DNA of 64,000 nucleotides from DASRHK01 sp963776465 (GTDB lineage Bacteria > Pseudomonadota > Gammaproteobacteria > Nevskiales > Nevskiaceae), in contig CAVZMV010000002.1 of the NCBI GenBank assembly GCA_963776465.1, forward strand, positions 496,001-560,000, given 5' to 3'. The position numbers were made by a program, and so were the translations under genes. This document shows positions 51,283 through 60,026 of this stretch, piece by piece (the first letter of the stretch is position 1; every line of letters starts with the position of its first letter). The notes beneath the pieces are model-generated. The model did no database searches. It was given only the letters and a program-made list of their open reading frames with translations, and was not told the origin of the DNA.

Positions 51283-51633
51283 CTACCGCCGCTCCGGATC
51301 GATGATCGCCGTGCAGATGTCGAGAATCTGAGTCAGAACTGCGCCTTTCAGCCGATCCACCTGTGCGGCCCTGCGCGCGTTCCAGTCGAGTGCCTTTATC
51401 TGGTGGCACAGCACGATCCCGGAAACCTTGAGGCCCGTTCCCATCAAGGACACGGCGGTCAGACCTCGAGCAATCTCCTGTCGCCCGGTGGTCACGGGGC
51501 ATGTCCAGGCGAGTCCGAACTTCGCGTTAAACGCCTTGGGCGTCAGGACGATGCAGTAATGATCGCCCTTCATCTCGCGGCCGCTGGCCGGATCGAACGA
51601 CAGATGGAGGATGTCACCCGCGTCGGGCGTCAC
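51283..51633 (-). CDS. MazF/PemK-family toxin (endoribonuclease)
   Basis: 116-aa protein of the PemK/MazF/ChpB type: GDILHLSFDPASGREMKGDHYCIVLTP (pocket with the conserved PxxG and KxRP-like region), FGLAWTCPVT, GIVLCHQIKALDW and LTQILDICTAIID. Such toxins cut mRNA and inhibit growth unless bound by their antitoxin. GTG start overlaps the antitoxin stop by four bases. Located between the methyltransferase gene and ubiB with the antitoxin upstream; a chromosomal type II toxin-antitoxin module. Confidence 0.9.
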   Translation of the reverse strand: MTPDAGDILHLSFDPASGREMKGDHYCIVLTPKAFNAKFGLAWTCPVTTGRQEIARGLTAVSLMGTGLKVSGIVLCHQIKALDWNARRAAQVDRLKGAVLTQILDICTAIIDPERR

Positions 51634-51878
51634 TTCTCCTTCCCGGCGGGTCGCATGCCGTCCCAGCCAGGCGCTCGAATCCTGGCAGCATCTTTCGGTG
51701 CTTCGGCGATGATGTCCGCAAGGGATACTCGCTTGCGTGCAGGCGAGATCATGAGCTTCTCACCGCTGACCTCTAGATTGACGATTGAGCCGGCAGTGAG
51801 GCCAGCCTCTTTGAGGTAGGTCGGCGGGATCGTCACCGTGACCGACCCGCCCGCTTTGCGAAGTGCTGCATTTGCCAT
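51630..51878 (-). CDS. MazE/AbrB-type antitoxin
   Basis: 82-aa protein with the SpoVT-AbrB/MazE swapped-hairpin DNA-binding domain at the N-terminus (MANAALRKAGGSVTVTIPPT YLKEAGL; key SVTVTIPP) and a flexible acidic/basic tail that should bind the toxin (LADIIAEAPKDAARIR). Start chosen at ATG 51878, with AGGAGG upstream; a longer in-frame start adds residues that lack similarity. It lies upstream of, and overlaps, the toxin gene. A GTGTGC-N10-GCACAC palindrome upstream fits autorepression. Confidence 0.88.
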   Translation of the reverse strand: MANAALRKAGGSVTVTIPPTYLKEAGLTAGSIVNLEVSGEKLMISPARKRVSLADIIAEAPKDAARIRAPGWDGMRPAGKEK

Positions 51879-51897
51879 GTGCTTAACTGCCTCCTGC

Positions 51898-51919
51898 GTG
51901 TGCGACAAATGTAGCACAC
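51898..51919. promoter_or_regulatory. Probable toxin-antitoxin operator
   Basis: GTGTGC (51898-51903) and GCACAC (51914-51919) form a perfect dyad with a 10-base centre, 19 bases ahead of the antitoxin start. The position covers the expected promoter, as usual for autoregulated modules. Confidence 0.6.
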
Positions 51920-51944
51920 CGCAGTAAGGCGTCACAAATTTTTT

Positions 51945-53594
51945 CTACTCCCGCCCCGCGCGCCACCACAGGAAAAGCCCCGCCAGGGCGAGAGCCCACG
52001 CGCTGATCGGCGCGTCTCCGAGCATGCGTGACGCGTAACCGTCGAATGCGAGCAGGATCACTGCGCCGAGAACGAGGGTGGAGCCGACGATGAGCAGGCC
52101 ATTGCGCCTGTGGCCACGCCGCATCTCCTCGCGCAGGCGCATCAGTTCTTCCTTGCTGGTCCCGTCGCCCCCAAGCGTTTCGCCGCGTTCCAAGCGCTTT
52201 AGCAACTGCGTGGCCAGCGCCGGCAACGTTTCCGCCAGCGACGGCATCTGCGCGCGCATGCGCTCGAACGTCGCGACCGGCCCGACGCGCTGGCGCATCC
52301 AGTCCTCCATGATCGGCTTGGCGGTCTTCCACAGGTCTAGATCGTCGTAGAGCTGGCGGCCCAGGCCCTCGATCTGCAGCAGCGTCTTCTGCAGCAGCAC
52401 GAGCTGCGGCTGCACCTGGTAGTTGAAGCGTCGCGCAATCTGGAACAGGCGCAGAAGGAAGAAGCCGAAGGAGATCTCCTTCAGCGGCTTCTGGAAGATT
52501 GGCTCGCACACGGTGCGGATGGCCGACTCGAACTCCTCCACGCGCGTCGACGACGGCAGCCAGGCGCTTTCCACGTGCAGCTCGGCCACGCGGCGGTAGT
52601 CGCGATTGAAGAAGGCGTGGAAATTCTCGGCGAGATAGCGCTGATCCGAGGGTGTGAGCGTGCCGACGATGCCGAAGTCGACCGCGAGGTAGCTCGGCCG
52701 CTGCGGATCGGAGGCGTCGACGAAGATGTTGCCGGGGTGCATGTCGGCGTGGAAGAAGTTGTCGCGGAAGGTCTGGTTGAAGAAGATCTCCACGCCGCGC
52801 TCGGCCAGCGCCTGGAAGTTGACGCCGAGCTCGCGCAGCCGCGAGAGCTCCTTGATCGGGATGCCGTGGATGCGCTCCATCACCAGCACGTCGGTGCGCG
52901 TGTAATCCCAGAACACCAGCGGGTGATAGATCAGCTCCGAGCCCAGCCAGTTGCGCCGCAGCTGCGAGCAATTGGCGCCTTCGCGCATCAGGTCGAGCTC
53001 GTCGAAGATGATCTTCTCGTATTCGGCGACGATGGCACGCGGACGCACGCGCCGCGCCTCGGCGGAGAACTTCTCGGCCAACTCGGCGATGAGGTGCAGC
53101 AGCTGCACGTCCTCGTGGATCAGCTTCTCGATGCCGGGGCGGATGACTTTGATGACGACCTCGACCGCGTCGGCGTTGACGCGCCCTTCCGTCTCCGCCA
53201 CCGACGTGGGTATGACTTTCAAGCGCGCGCCGTGCACCTGCGCGACCGAGGCCGACGCGATCGGCACCGGATCGAAGTCAGTGAAGACCTCCTCGACCTT
53301 CTTGCCGAGCGCGCGCTCGACGATGGCCTTAGCCTGCTCGCCGGGGAACGGCGGCACCTGGTCCTGCAGCTTGGCGAGCTCGACCGCGATGTCCTCGGGG
53401 ATGAGGTCGGGACGCGTCGACAGCGCCTGGCCGAGCTTGACGAATACGGGCCCCAGATCCTCCAGCGCCAGGCGCAGGCGCACACCGCGCGGCGTCGGAT
53501 AGACGCCGGGCTTGCGCCCGGCGAATTCCATCAGGCCGTATTTGCGCACGGCCCGGTGGATCTGCCAGAGACGGCGGACGCGGTGGAGGATCAT
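51945..53594 (-). CDS. ubiB: Ubiquinone biosynthesis kinase-like protein UbiB
   Basis: Atypical kinase-like (ABC1/ADCK) membrane protein required for ubiquinone synthesis. 549 aa: signature LGPVFVKLGQALSTRPDLIP (KxGQ motif), VIKVIRPGI (catalytic Lys), NFFHADMHPGN and VDFGIVG (metal-binding), and two hydrophobic segments at the C-terminus (LLIVGSTLVLGAVILLAF and ISAWALALAGLFLWW). It is the last gene of ubiE-ubiJ-ubiB; start overlaps the ubiJ stop by four bases. Confidence 0.96.
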   Translation of the reverse strand: MILHRVRRLWQIHRAVRKYGLMEFAGRKPGVYPTPRGVRLRLALEDLGPVFVKLGQALSTRPDLIPEDIAVELAKLQDQVPPFPGEQAKAIVERALGKKVEEVFTDFDPVPIASASVAQVHGARLKVIPTSVAETEGRVNADAVEVVIKVIRPGIEKLIHEDVQLLHLIAELAEKFSAEARRVRPRAIVAEYEKIIFDELDLMREGANCSQLRRNWLGSELIYHPLVFWDYTRTDVLVMERIHGIPIKELSRLRELGVNFQALAERGVEIFFNQTFRDNFFHADMHPGNIFVDASDPQRPSYLAVDFGIVGTLTPSDQRYLAENFHAFFNRDYRRVAELHVESAWLPSSTRVEEFESAIRTVCEPIFQKPLKEISFGFFLLRLFQIARRFNYQVQPQLVLLQKTLLQIEGLGRQLYDDLDLWKTAKPIMEDWMRQRVGPVATFERMRAQMPSLAETLPALATQLLKRLERGETLGGDGTSKEELMRLREEMRRGHRRNGLLIVGSTLVLGAVILLAFDGYASRMLGDAPISAWALALAGLFLWWRAGRE

Positions 53595-54196
53595 CGCGTC
53601 TTCTCCAGGCGCGACAATTTGGCTTCCAGCCGGTCCGCGCGCTCGCGCACGTCATCCACGCCTTCCGACCACTCCTCGACGTCGGCGGCGCGCGCGAGAT
53701 CGCGGGTCTCTTCGCGCAGGTACTCGGCCGTGTCGAGCAGCAACGTGTCGGCAGTCTTGCGGCCCCAGCCGAACAGATCCTTGATGCCGTCGGCGAGGCG
53801 ATGCGCCGCGCCGTCGTTCATGTACTTGGCGAACACTTCCTCCAGATCGAAGCCGACGGCGGCGATGAGCTTGTTGAAGCGCGACAGCAATTCGACATCG
53901 CCCTCGACCTGGATGCCCGACGGCAAGCCCGAGTCGCCGCGTGCGCTGGCCGCGCCCAGACGCACGAGCGCAGAGATCGGCGCGCTGACGCTGACGTCGG
54001 GTGGCGTCGGCAGCTCGGAGGCTACGCGCACGCCGGTTGCGGTGAACTCGATAAGAAAGGTCCAGGCGGGTTGCGTGACGGAAAGCGCGATGCTGCGACC
54101 GGCAAGCTCGCTGCACTCGTCGATCGCGGCGGGCTCGAGACGCAGGTAGCGGTTGAGCGCGATTTCCAAAGCAGCGCAGAGCAGTGGAGGAGTCAA
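53591..54196 (-). CDS. ubiJ: Ubiquinone biosynthesis accessory factor UbiJ
   Basis: 201-aa SCP2-domain protein that helps the soluble Ubi complex handle lipid intermediates. N-terminal SCP2 domain (ALNRYLRLEPAAIDECSELAGRSI; core EIALNRYL) with hydrophobic pocket residues, middle part (EVFAKYMNDGAAHRLADGIK), and coiled C-terminal helix (VDDVRERADRLEAKLSRLE). TTG start at 54196 with GAGGGGGG ahead. Conserved place between ubiE and ubiB supports the name; 52 bases with a palindrome separate it from ubiE. Confidence 0.9.
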   Translation of the reverse strand: MTPPLLCAALEIALNRYLRLEPAAIDECSELAGRSIALSVTQPAWTFLIEFTATGVRVASELPTPPDVSVSAPISALVRLGAASARGDSGLPSGIQVEGDVELLSRFNKLIAAVGFDLEEVFAKYMNDGAAHRLADGIKDLFGWGRKTADTLLLDTAEYLREETRDLARAADVEEWSEGVDDVRERADRLEAKLSRLEKTR

Positions 54197-54212
54197 AACG
54201 CCCCCCTCTGTA

Positions 54213-54236
54213 TCTCCCCCCGCAAGCGGGGGGAGA
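54213..54236. repeat. Palindromic repeat between ubiE and ubiJ
   Basis: Arms TCTCCCCCCGC (54213-54223) and GCGGGGGGAGA (54226-54236) pair perfectly over 11 bases around AA. Same class as the pair in tatB (40033-40094). Confidence 0.85.
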
Positions 54237-54248
54237 AATCTTTTCTTT

Positions 54249-55004
54249 TCATTCGAGCCTGAATCCCCGATGCACCGCGACGATGCCGCCGGTCAGGTTG
54301 TAGACCTGCACCCGCGACAGGCCCGCGCGCTCCATCATGCCTTTGAGCGTCTGCTGATCCGGATGCATGCGGATCGATTCGGCGAGATAGCGGTAGGAGC
54401 CTTCGTCCTTGGCCACGAGCCGGCCGAGCAGCGGCAGCACCTTGAAGGAGTATTGGTCGTAAACCTTCGAGAGGGGCTCGCTGACGGGCTTGGAGAACTC
54501 CAGCACCAGCAGCCGTCCGCCGGGCTTGAGCGCCTGCGTCATCGAGCGCAGCGCCGCGTCCTTGTCGGTGACGTTGCGCAGGCCGAAGCCGATGGTGATG
54601 CAATCGAAGCTGTCGGGCGCGAACGGCAGCTTCTCGGCGTTGGCCTGCACCGCCGGCACGCCGACGACGCCACGGTCGGCTAGGCGCGAGCGCCCTTCCG
54701 AGAGCATGGCGGCGTTGATGTCGGAGAGGATCGCCAGGCCCTTGTCGCCCACCTGGCGCGCGAACTCGCGGGTCAGGTCGCCCGTCCCGGCGGCCACATC
54801 CAGCACCCGTTCGCCTGCCGAAACGGCGGCCAGATCGATCACGAAGCGCTTCCACAACCTGTGCACGCCCAGCGACATCAGGTCGTTCATCAGGTCGTAA
54901 TTGCGGGCTACGGAGGTGAACACGCCCGCGACCCGGCGCTGCTTTTCGGCCAGCGGCACCTTCTGGTAACCGAAATCCGTGAACCCGGGCGTTTTTTTCG
55001 ACAT
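54249..55004 (-). CDS. ubiE: Ubiquinone/menaquinone C-methyltransferase UbiE
   Basis: SAM-dependent C-methylation of the quinone ring. 251 aa from ATG 55004 (MSKKTPGFTDFGYQKVPLAEK). Motifs: FGYQKVPLAEKQRRVAGVF, YDLMNDLMSLGVHRLWKR, motif I VLDVAAGTGDLTREF, and GFGLRNVTDKDAALRSM, GIVAVHRGF. A longer in-frame upstream start is less likely. First gene of ubiE-ubiJ-ubiB. Confidence 0.96.
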   Translation of the reverse strand: MSKKTPGFTDFGYQKVPLAEKQRRVAGVFTSVARNYDLMNDLMSLGVHRLWKRFVIDLAAVSAGERVLDVAAGTGDLTREFARQVGDKGLAILSDINAAMLSEGRSRLADRGVVGVPAVQANAEKLPFAPDSFDCITIGFGLRNVTDKDAALRSMTQALKPGGRLLVLEFSKPVSEPLSKVYDQYSFKVLPLLGRLVAKDEGSYRYLAESIRMHPDQQTLKGMMERAGLSRVQVYNLTGGIVAVHRGFRLE

Positions 55005-55112
55005 GACGGGGCGGCCGAATAGGGCGACCATGCTAACAAGGCATCGCATTTCGCGGCTGTCGGGCCTTGTTTGACTTTGGCAGCCTGCTTACCGACATTG
55101 GACGTCCGTCGT

Positions 55113-58100
55113 ATGGCTTTGGATGACAGCCCTGGAAGGCCCCGTGCCGAGGTTTACCTCCCGATGAGCGAAGGCGGCTGGTCCTGGACCGCGGCCGAGC
55201 TGCGTGCGGCGACCGACTTCGCCGACGACAGCATCGCCATCTTCGACCTGAAGCACCGGCACCTCTTCGTCAACCGCACCGCCGCGCTGGCCTTCGGGCT
55301 CAAGCCGGAGGAGATCATCGGCAAGACCCAGGAAGAGCTCGGCTTCGACGCGGACTTCCGCGCCGAGTGGGAGCTGATGCTGCGCCAGGTGGCGCAGAGT
55401 GGCGAGCCGGTGTCGCGCGAGTACGAGGCGCTGATGCCCGGCGGCACGCGCTGGCTGCGCACGCAGATGGCGCCGGTGAAAGGACCCAGTGGCCAATTGC
55501 GCGCGCTGGCGGCGTCGACCAAGGACCTGACCGAGCAGCGACGCTCCGAAGCGCTGCGCGAGAACCAGCTGGAGATCATCCGGCAGATCGAGGACGGCGC
55601 AAGCCTCCCCGATCTGATGACGACGATCGCGCAACAGGCGCAAGCGCGCGTTCCGGGCCGCAGCTGCGCCGTGCTGCTGCGCCAGGGGAACGCGCATTTC
55701 GCGGGCAGCCCGGATCTGCCGCCCGAACTGTTGAAGGCGATCGCGCCGATCCTGTGGGCGGAGCAACCCGGCCGCGCCAGCGAAGCGGCGCCGGAGCCAC
55801 GCTCGGTGGCCTGGGCCAACATCGGTCACGAGAAAGCCTGGGCGCCGGTGCGCAAGCAATTGCAGCAGCTTGGATGGCAGGCCGCCTGGACACATCCGAT
55901 CCGCAGCCGCGACAAGCGGCTGCTCGGCGCGCTGCTGATGCTGCACCAGCGCGCCCGCGCGCCCAAGCACTGGGAAGTCAGCGTGCTGTCCGAGTCGGCG
56001 GCAAGCGCGGAGCTGGCGTTGGAGCATCGGCTGACGCAGGACTCGCTGCTGGAATCCCAAGCGCGCTACAGCGCGATCTTCGAGCAGACGCTGCACCTCA
56101 TCTGCGTCACCGACGTGCACGGCAAGATCCTGGAGATCAACGGCGCCGCGCAGTCGATGCTGGGCTACCCGCCGGACGAAGAGGTCGGCAAGAACGTTTT
56201 CGACCGCATCCATCCGGAAGATCGCAAGCGCATGCTCGCCGTCTTTCGCCCGCTGGCGAAGAAGGACGGCGAGTCGGTGTCCGCCGTGTATCGCGTCAAG
56301 CACAACGACGGCAGCTGGCGCGTGCTGGAGGCGGTCGCACGTAGCCTTCGCAACCTGCGCGGGCGACGCATCATCATCCTGACGTCGCGCGACATCACCG
56401 AGCGCATGCGTAGCGCCGAGGCGCTGCGTCAGTCCAGCACCCGGCTGCAGCGCGCGCTGGAAGCCACCGGCCTTGGCATGTGGGAGTGGGATCTGCAGAC
56501 CGGCAAGATCCACAGCGACGTCCGCTACCAGGAAATCATGGGCTACGACCAGGCCACGGCGCCGACGACGGCCGAGGGCCGCGCAGCGCTGGTGCATCCG
56601 GACGATCAGGCCGCGACCAGCAACGCCGTGCTCGCCCATCTGCGCGGCGAGACGCCGTTCTTCGAGGTGCGGCATCGCGCCAAGACGGCGAGCGGCGAAT
56701 GGAAATGGCTGGCCGCGCGCGGCCAGGTGGCGCAACGCGACGCCAAGGGCGCGCCGATCCGCGTCACCGGCACCATGCGCGACGTCGACGAGGAGCAGCG
56801 CACGCAGCAGAACCTGCAGCGCGTCACCCGCCGCGTGCAGCTGCTGCTGGAAGCGTCCGACGAAGGCATCCTCGGGCTCGATCGCGAAGGCCGCTGCACG
56901 CTGGCCAACGAGGCCGCGGCCAAGCTCTTGGGCTACGAGATCGGCCAGATGCTCGGCAAGCGCCTGCAGGACCTGGTCACGCACGAGTTCGAGGGCGGCA
57001 TAGAACAGAAGTGGGAGGAGACCGCGGTCGCGCGCTGCTTGGCCGACCGCAGCCGCCAGCGCAGCGTCCCCGACATGCTCTGGCACAGCGCCTGGCGCCG
57101 CTTCCCGGTGGAGTACACGATCTCCGCGATCGTCGCCGACGATCCCGAAGGCGGCGCGGTGCTGATCTTCCGCGACGCGAGCGAGAAGCGCGCGCTGGCC
57201 AAGCAGCTGCGGCATCAGGCGATGCACGATTCGCTCACCGGGCTGGTCAACCGGCGCGGCTTCGAGAGCAAGCTCGACGAGCTGATCGTCAGCGCGCGGA
57301 CGCAGCGCCGCACGCACGCGCTGTGCTTCATGGATCTGGACCAGTTCAAGCTGATCAACGACAGCTGCGGGCACGCGGCCGGCGACGAGCTGCTGCGCCA
57401 GCTGCCGCGCCGGCTGCAGGAGATCGTGCGGCCCGACGACGTGCTGGCGCGCCTGGGCGGCGACGAGTTCGGCGTGCTGATGCCCAACACCACGCTCGAG
57501 GAAGCGGCCGTCGTTGCCGGCGCGCTGCGCGACGCCGTGCGCGACTTCCGCTTCATGTGGGGCGGCAAGACCTTCGGCGTCGGCGTGTCGGTCGGCGTCG
57601 TCGCGATCGACACGGAAGGCGGCAGCTCCACTTCGCTGTTGTCCGCGGCCGACGCAGCGTCGTACATCGCCAAGGGTCAGGGCCCCAACCAGGTCCACGT
57701 CTCGCAGCCTGATGACGCGGCCGTGCACGCGCGGCGCGGCGAGGTCGGCTGGGTCGGGCGGCTGCGCTCGGCGCTGGAGGAGGATCAGTTCCGACTCTAC
57801 TTCCAGAGCATCGGCACGCTGGCCACCGATCCTCCGGAGCTGGTGCACCACGAAGTCCTGCTGCGCCTGCGCAACGAGGGCGGCGAGCTCGTATCGCCGG
57901 GCCAGTTCATCGCGGTGGCCGAGCGCTATCAGCTGATGTCGGCGATCGACGGCTGGGTGCTGGACCGCACGCTGAAATTGCTGGGGCGCCACCTGATCAC
58001 GCACCCGGGCCTGGCGCAGCACTGCGTCGGCATCAACCTGTCGGCGGACTCGATCCGCGGGCCGCAGCTGGCGGAGAAGATCCGCCAGTGCCTGGCCAAG

Positions 58101-58538
58101 TACCGCGTGCCGCCGCAGATGATCTATTTCGAGATCACCGAGACCGCGGCGATCAGCGACATGCAGGCGGCCGCCGCGTTCATGGGCGAGCTGCGGCAGA
58201 TCGGCTGCCGGCTCGCGCTCGATGACTTCGGCAGCGGCATGTCGTCGTTCACGTACCTGAAGAACCTGCCGGTGGATTTCCTGAAGATCGACGGCAGCTT
58301 CATCCGCGACCTGGAGAAATCCAGCCTCGACCAGTCGATCGTGCGCGCGATCCACTCCGTCGGCCGCAACATGGGCATCAAGACCGTGGCCGAGTACGTG
58401 GAGTCGCCCAGCGTGCTCAAGCGCCTGCGCGAGATCGGCATCGACTACGCGCAGGGCTACGCGGTGGCAAAGCCCCTGCCGCTGGAGGATCTGCCCGACC
58501 TGGTCATGCCGGTCGAGTCGAAGGTCACGACGGCCTGA
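55113..58538 (+). CDS. PAS/GAF-GGDEF-EAL signalling protein
   Basis: 1141-aa cytoplasmic c-di-GMP regulator. Order: PAS (about 30-145), GAF-like (about 165-320), PAS (330-440), PAS/PAC (450-570), PAS (580-690), GGDEF (about 705-865) and EAL (about 885-1130). GGDEF motif is intact (RLGGDEFGVLM near 780-790), so cyclase activity is possible. The EAL motif reads EVL (HHEVLLRLR), while INLSADSI, FEITETAAI, LDDFGSGMSS, LKIDGSFI and AEYVE retain the metal and catalytic residues, so phosphodiesterase activity is also plausible. No membrane segment. ATG 55113 is preferred over the TTG at 55071. Tail-to-tail overlap of 14 bases with the DoxX gene. Confidence 0.9.
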   Translation: MALDDSPGRPRAEVYLPMSEGGWSWTAAELRAATDFADDSIAIFDLKHRHLFVNRTAALAFGLKPEEIIGKTQEELGFDADFRAEWELMLRQVAQSGEPVSREYEALMPGGTRWLRTQMAPVKGPSGQLRALAASTKDLTEQRRSEALRENQLEIIRQIEDGASLPDLMTTIAQQAQARVPGRSCAVLLRQGNAHFAGSPDLPPELLKAIAPILWAEQPGRASEAAPEPRSVAWANIGHEKAWAPVRKQLQQLGWQAAWTHPIRSRDKRLLGALLMLHQRARAPKHWEVSVLSESAASAELALEHRLTQDSLLESQARYSAIFEQTLHLICVTDVHGKILEINGAAQSMLGYPPDEEVGKNVFDRIHPEDRKRMLAVFRPLAKKDGESVSAVYRVKHNDGSWRVLEAVARSLRNLRGRRIIILTSRDITERMRSAEALRQSSTRLQRALEATGLGMWEWDLQTGKIHSDVRYQEIMGYDQATAPTTAEGRAALVHPDDQAATSNAVLAHLRGETPFFEVRHRAKTASGEWKWLAARGQVAQRDAKGAPIRVTGTMRDVDEEQRTQQNLQRVTRRVQLLLEASDEGILGLDREGRCTLANEAAAKLLGYEIGQMLGKRLQDLVTHEFEGGIEQKWEETAVARCLADRSRQRSVPDMLWHSAWRRFPVEYTISAIVADDPEGGAVLIFRDASEKRALAKQLRHQAMHDSLTGLVNRRGFESKLDELIVSARTQRRTHALCFMDLDQFKLINDSCGHAAGDELLRQLPRRLQEIVRPDDVLARLGGDEFGVLMPNTTLEEAAVVAGALRDAVRDFRFMWGGKTFGVGVSVGVVAIDTEGGSSTSLLSAADAASYIAKGQGPNQVHVSQPDDAAVHARRGEVGWVGRLRSALEEDQFRLYFQSIGTLATDPPELVHHEVLLRLRNEGGELVSPGQFIAVAERYQLMSAIDGWVLDRTLKLLGRHLITHPGLAQHCVGINLSADSIRGPQLAEKIRQCLAKYRVPPQMIYFEITETAAISDMQAAAAFMGELRQIGCRLALDDFGSGMSSFTYLKNLPVDFLKIDGSFIRDLEKSSLDQSIVRAIHSVGRNMGIKTVAEYVESPSVLKRLREIGIDYAQGYAVAKPLPLEDLPDLVMPVESKVTTA

Positions 58539-59136
58539 AGTATCTGCGCCGGATCCAGTAATCCAGGCTGACGTAGCGCCCGGCGCCGAGGAACGCGAGC
58601 GCCAGCAGCATGATGAAGTAGGTGACGGCGAACTCGACGCCGTTGTTGAGGATCACCAGGTTGCCGAACTCGGTCAGGTGCTCCCAGTCCCCGTGCTTCA
58701 TCAGGATCTCCTTGGCCTCCTCGAGCCGCGCGTGCGCTTCCATCGTGCGCGAGGTGGCGAACGCGCCCATGCCCTCGGCGATCGCCAGCCAGCCGTTCTG
58801 CCAGTGCACGGAGAAGGCGGCGACAAGCATGGTGAACATCATCGGGATGCACATCCAGCGCAGCGCCAATCCAAGCACCAGCGAGATTGCGCCGCCGAGC
58901 TCGGCGCCGGTTGCCAGCGATGCCATCAGCGTCGGGAACGGCAGGCCCAGGCCCCACTCCTCGCTGCCGAACCACTCGACGGTGTCGGAGAAGTGCGCGA
59001 GCTTCTGCGTGCCGGCCATCCAGAAGATCGGCGTCAGATAAATACGCAGCAGCAGCGAAGGGATGAAATCCACCACGACCAGGCGGTCGAGCTGCGACTG
59101 GGCCCAGGCCGCGGCGGCGATCAAGCGATCCTTCAT
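58525..59136 (-). CDS. DoxX family membrane protein
   Basis: 203-aa membrane protein of the DoxX/DoxD-like family, with about four hydrophobic segments (FIPSLLLRIYLTPIFWMAGTQ start, GAELGGAISLVLGLALRW, TYFIMLLALAFLGAG). Family members are redox or quinone-linked, but function here is unproven. A central hydrophilic insertion (SRTMEAHARLEEAKEILMKH) separates the third and fourth segments. It overlaps the 3' end of the GGDEF-EAL gene; the DUF547 gene lies 71 bases upstream on the same strand. Confidence 0.85.
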   Translation of the reverse strand: MKDRLIAAAAWAQSQLDRLVVVDFIPSLLLRIYLTPIFWMAGTQKLAHFSDTVEWFGSEEWGLGLPFPTLMASLATGAELGGAISLVLGLALRWMCIPMMFTMLVAAFSVHWQNGWLAIAEGMGAFATSRTMEAHARLEEAKEILMKHGDWEHLTEFGNLVILNNGVEFAVTYFIMLLALAFLGAGRYVSLDYWIRRRYFRPS

Positions 59137-59207
59137 CGAGTTCCCCAGGTTGATGCAGCCAGCGTAGGGCCTGCCTTGCGCGCCGGCCACGCTCGCGCGT
59201 CCGCGTT

Positions 59208-60026
59208 TCAGTGCAGGTCGTTCAGCGACCAGTCGTAGCGATAGGCGTCGAGGGTCTTGTGCGCCTGCAGCTCGTCGGACAGGTCGCGACCGGCGTATCG
59301 CGCCAGGTGCGCCAGCACGCCGGTCTCGCCCCCGAAGTCCGACGCGAACCACTTGTAGATGCTCGACACCTGCAGCAGGCCGTCTTTCACCTGCGCCGCA
59401 CGCGGATGATTCACGAACGCGCGCGCTGCTTCCTCGAGCAGACCCTCCATGAACTCGGCGGTGTAGGCGTGTGGCGCGAGGTTCGGGCAGCCGACCGACG
59501 CGCAATTGACGGCGTAGTGCGTGCGCGCGTCCTTCCAGATCGGCCGCAGGATGCGATGCTCGATGTCGTCGAGCGAAAGTGCCTCGCCCTCCACCTTGAC
59601 CAGCTTGGCGCCCCACGGCCCGTCGGCGAGGAAGCCCGGCGAGATGTCGATGTCGCGGATCGACTTCACCGGATAGTGATCGAGCACGACCTTGATCGTG
59701 GTGGCGTTGTAGAGGTTGATCCAGAACGCGCGCTGCTGGGCGCGCGAATGCCGGGAGATCGGCTCCGCCTGCAGCTGCTGCAGATAGCGATCGAGCGCGG
59801 CGCGGTCCTCGCCCTTGATCGACGCGTAGGGCAATCGGTTGACGCCGTCGGCGCCGCGCCTGACATACCTGCCGAGGAATTCGTCCCAGGCGCGATGGTC
59901 GATGGTCGCCTTGCTGGTGTCGTCGTGTGCGGCCCAGCGCTCCCAGAGATCCGCACGCGGTGCGGCGCTGGCGGCGCACGACACCGCCAGCAGCATCGCC
60001 GCCGTCAGAAATGCGCGGCGAGCCAT
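59208..60026 (-). CDS. DUF547 family secreted protein
   Basis: 272-aa protein with a signal peptide (MARRAFLTAAMLLAVSCAASA). Family pattern of DUF547: RAFWINLYNATTIKVVLDHYP, GPWGAKLVKVEG, LSLDDIEHRILRP, YAVNCASVGCPNL and FVNHPRA. Its biochemical role is not established; the Cys-His elements make a hydrolase- or transpeptidase-like fold plausible. Start ATG 60026 overlaps the end of the lipase gene by 22 bases, so it is transcribed from the same promoter. Confidence 0.88.
   Translation of the reverse strand: MARRAFLTAAMLLAVSCAASAAPRADLWERWAAHDDTSKATIDHRAWDEFLGRYVRRGADGVNRLPYASIKGEDRAALDRYLQQLQAEPISRHSRAQQRAFWINLYNATTIKVVLDHYPVKSIRDIDISPGFLADGPWGAKLVKVEGEALSLDDIEHRILRPIWKDARTHYAVNCASVGCPNLAPHAYTAEFMEGLLEEAARAFVNHPRAAQVKDGLLQVSSIYKWFASDFGGETGVLAHLARYAGRDLSDELQAHKTLDAYRYDWSLNDLH

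Noticed and set aside
55089..58355. Open frame of 1088 codons on the minus strand
   Set aside because: Exactly antisense to the PAS/GGDEF/EAL gene, rich in Arg/Ala/Gln/His with no domain; a GC-driven shadow.
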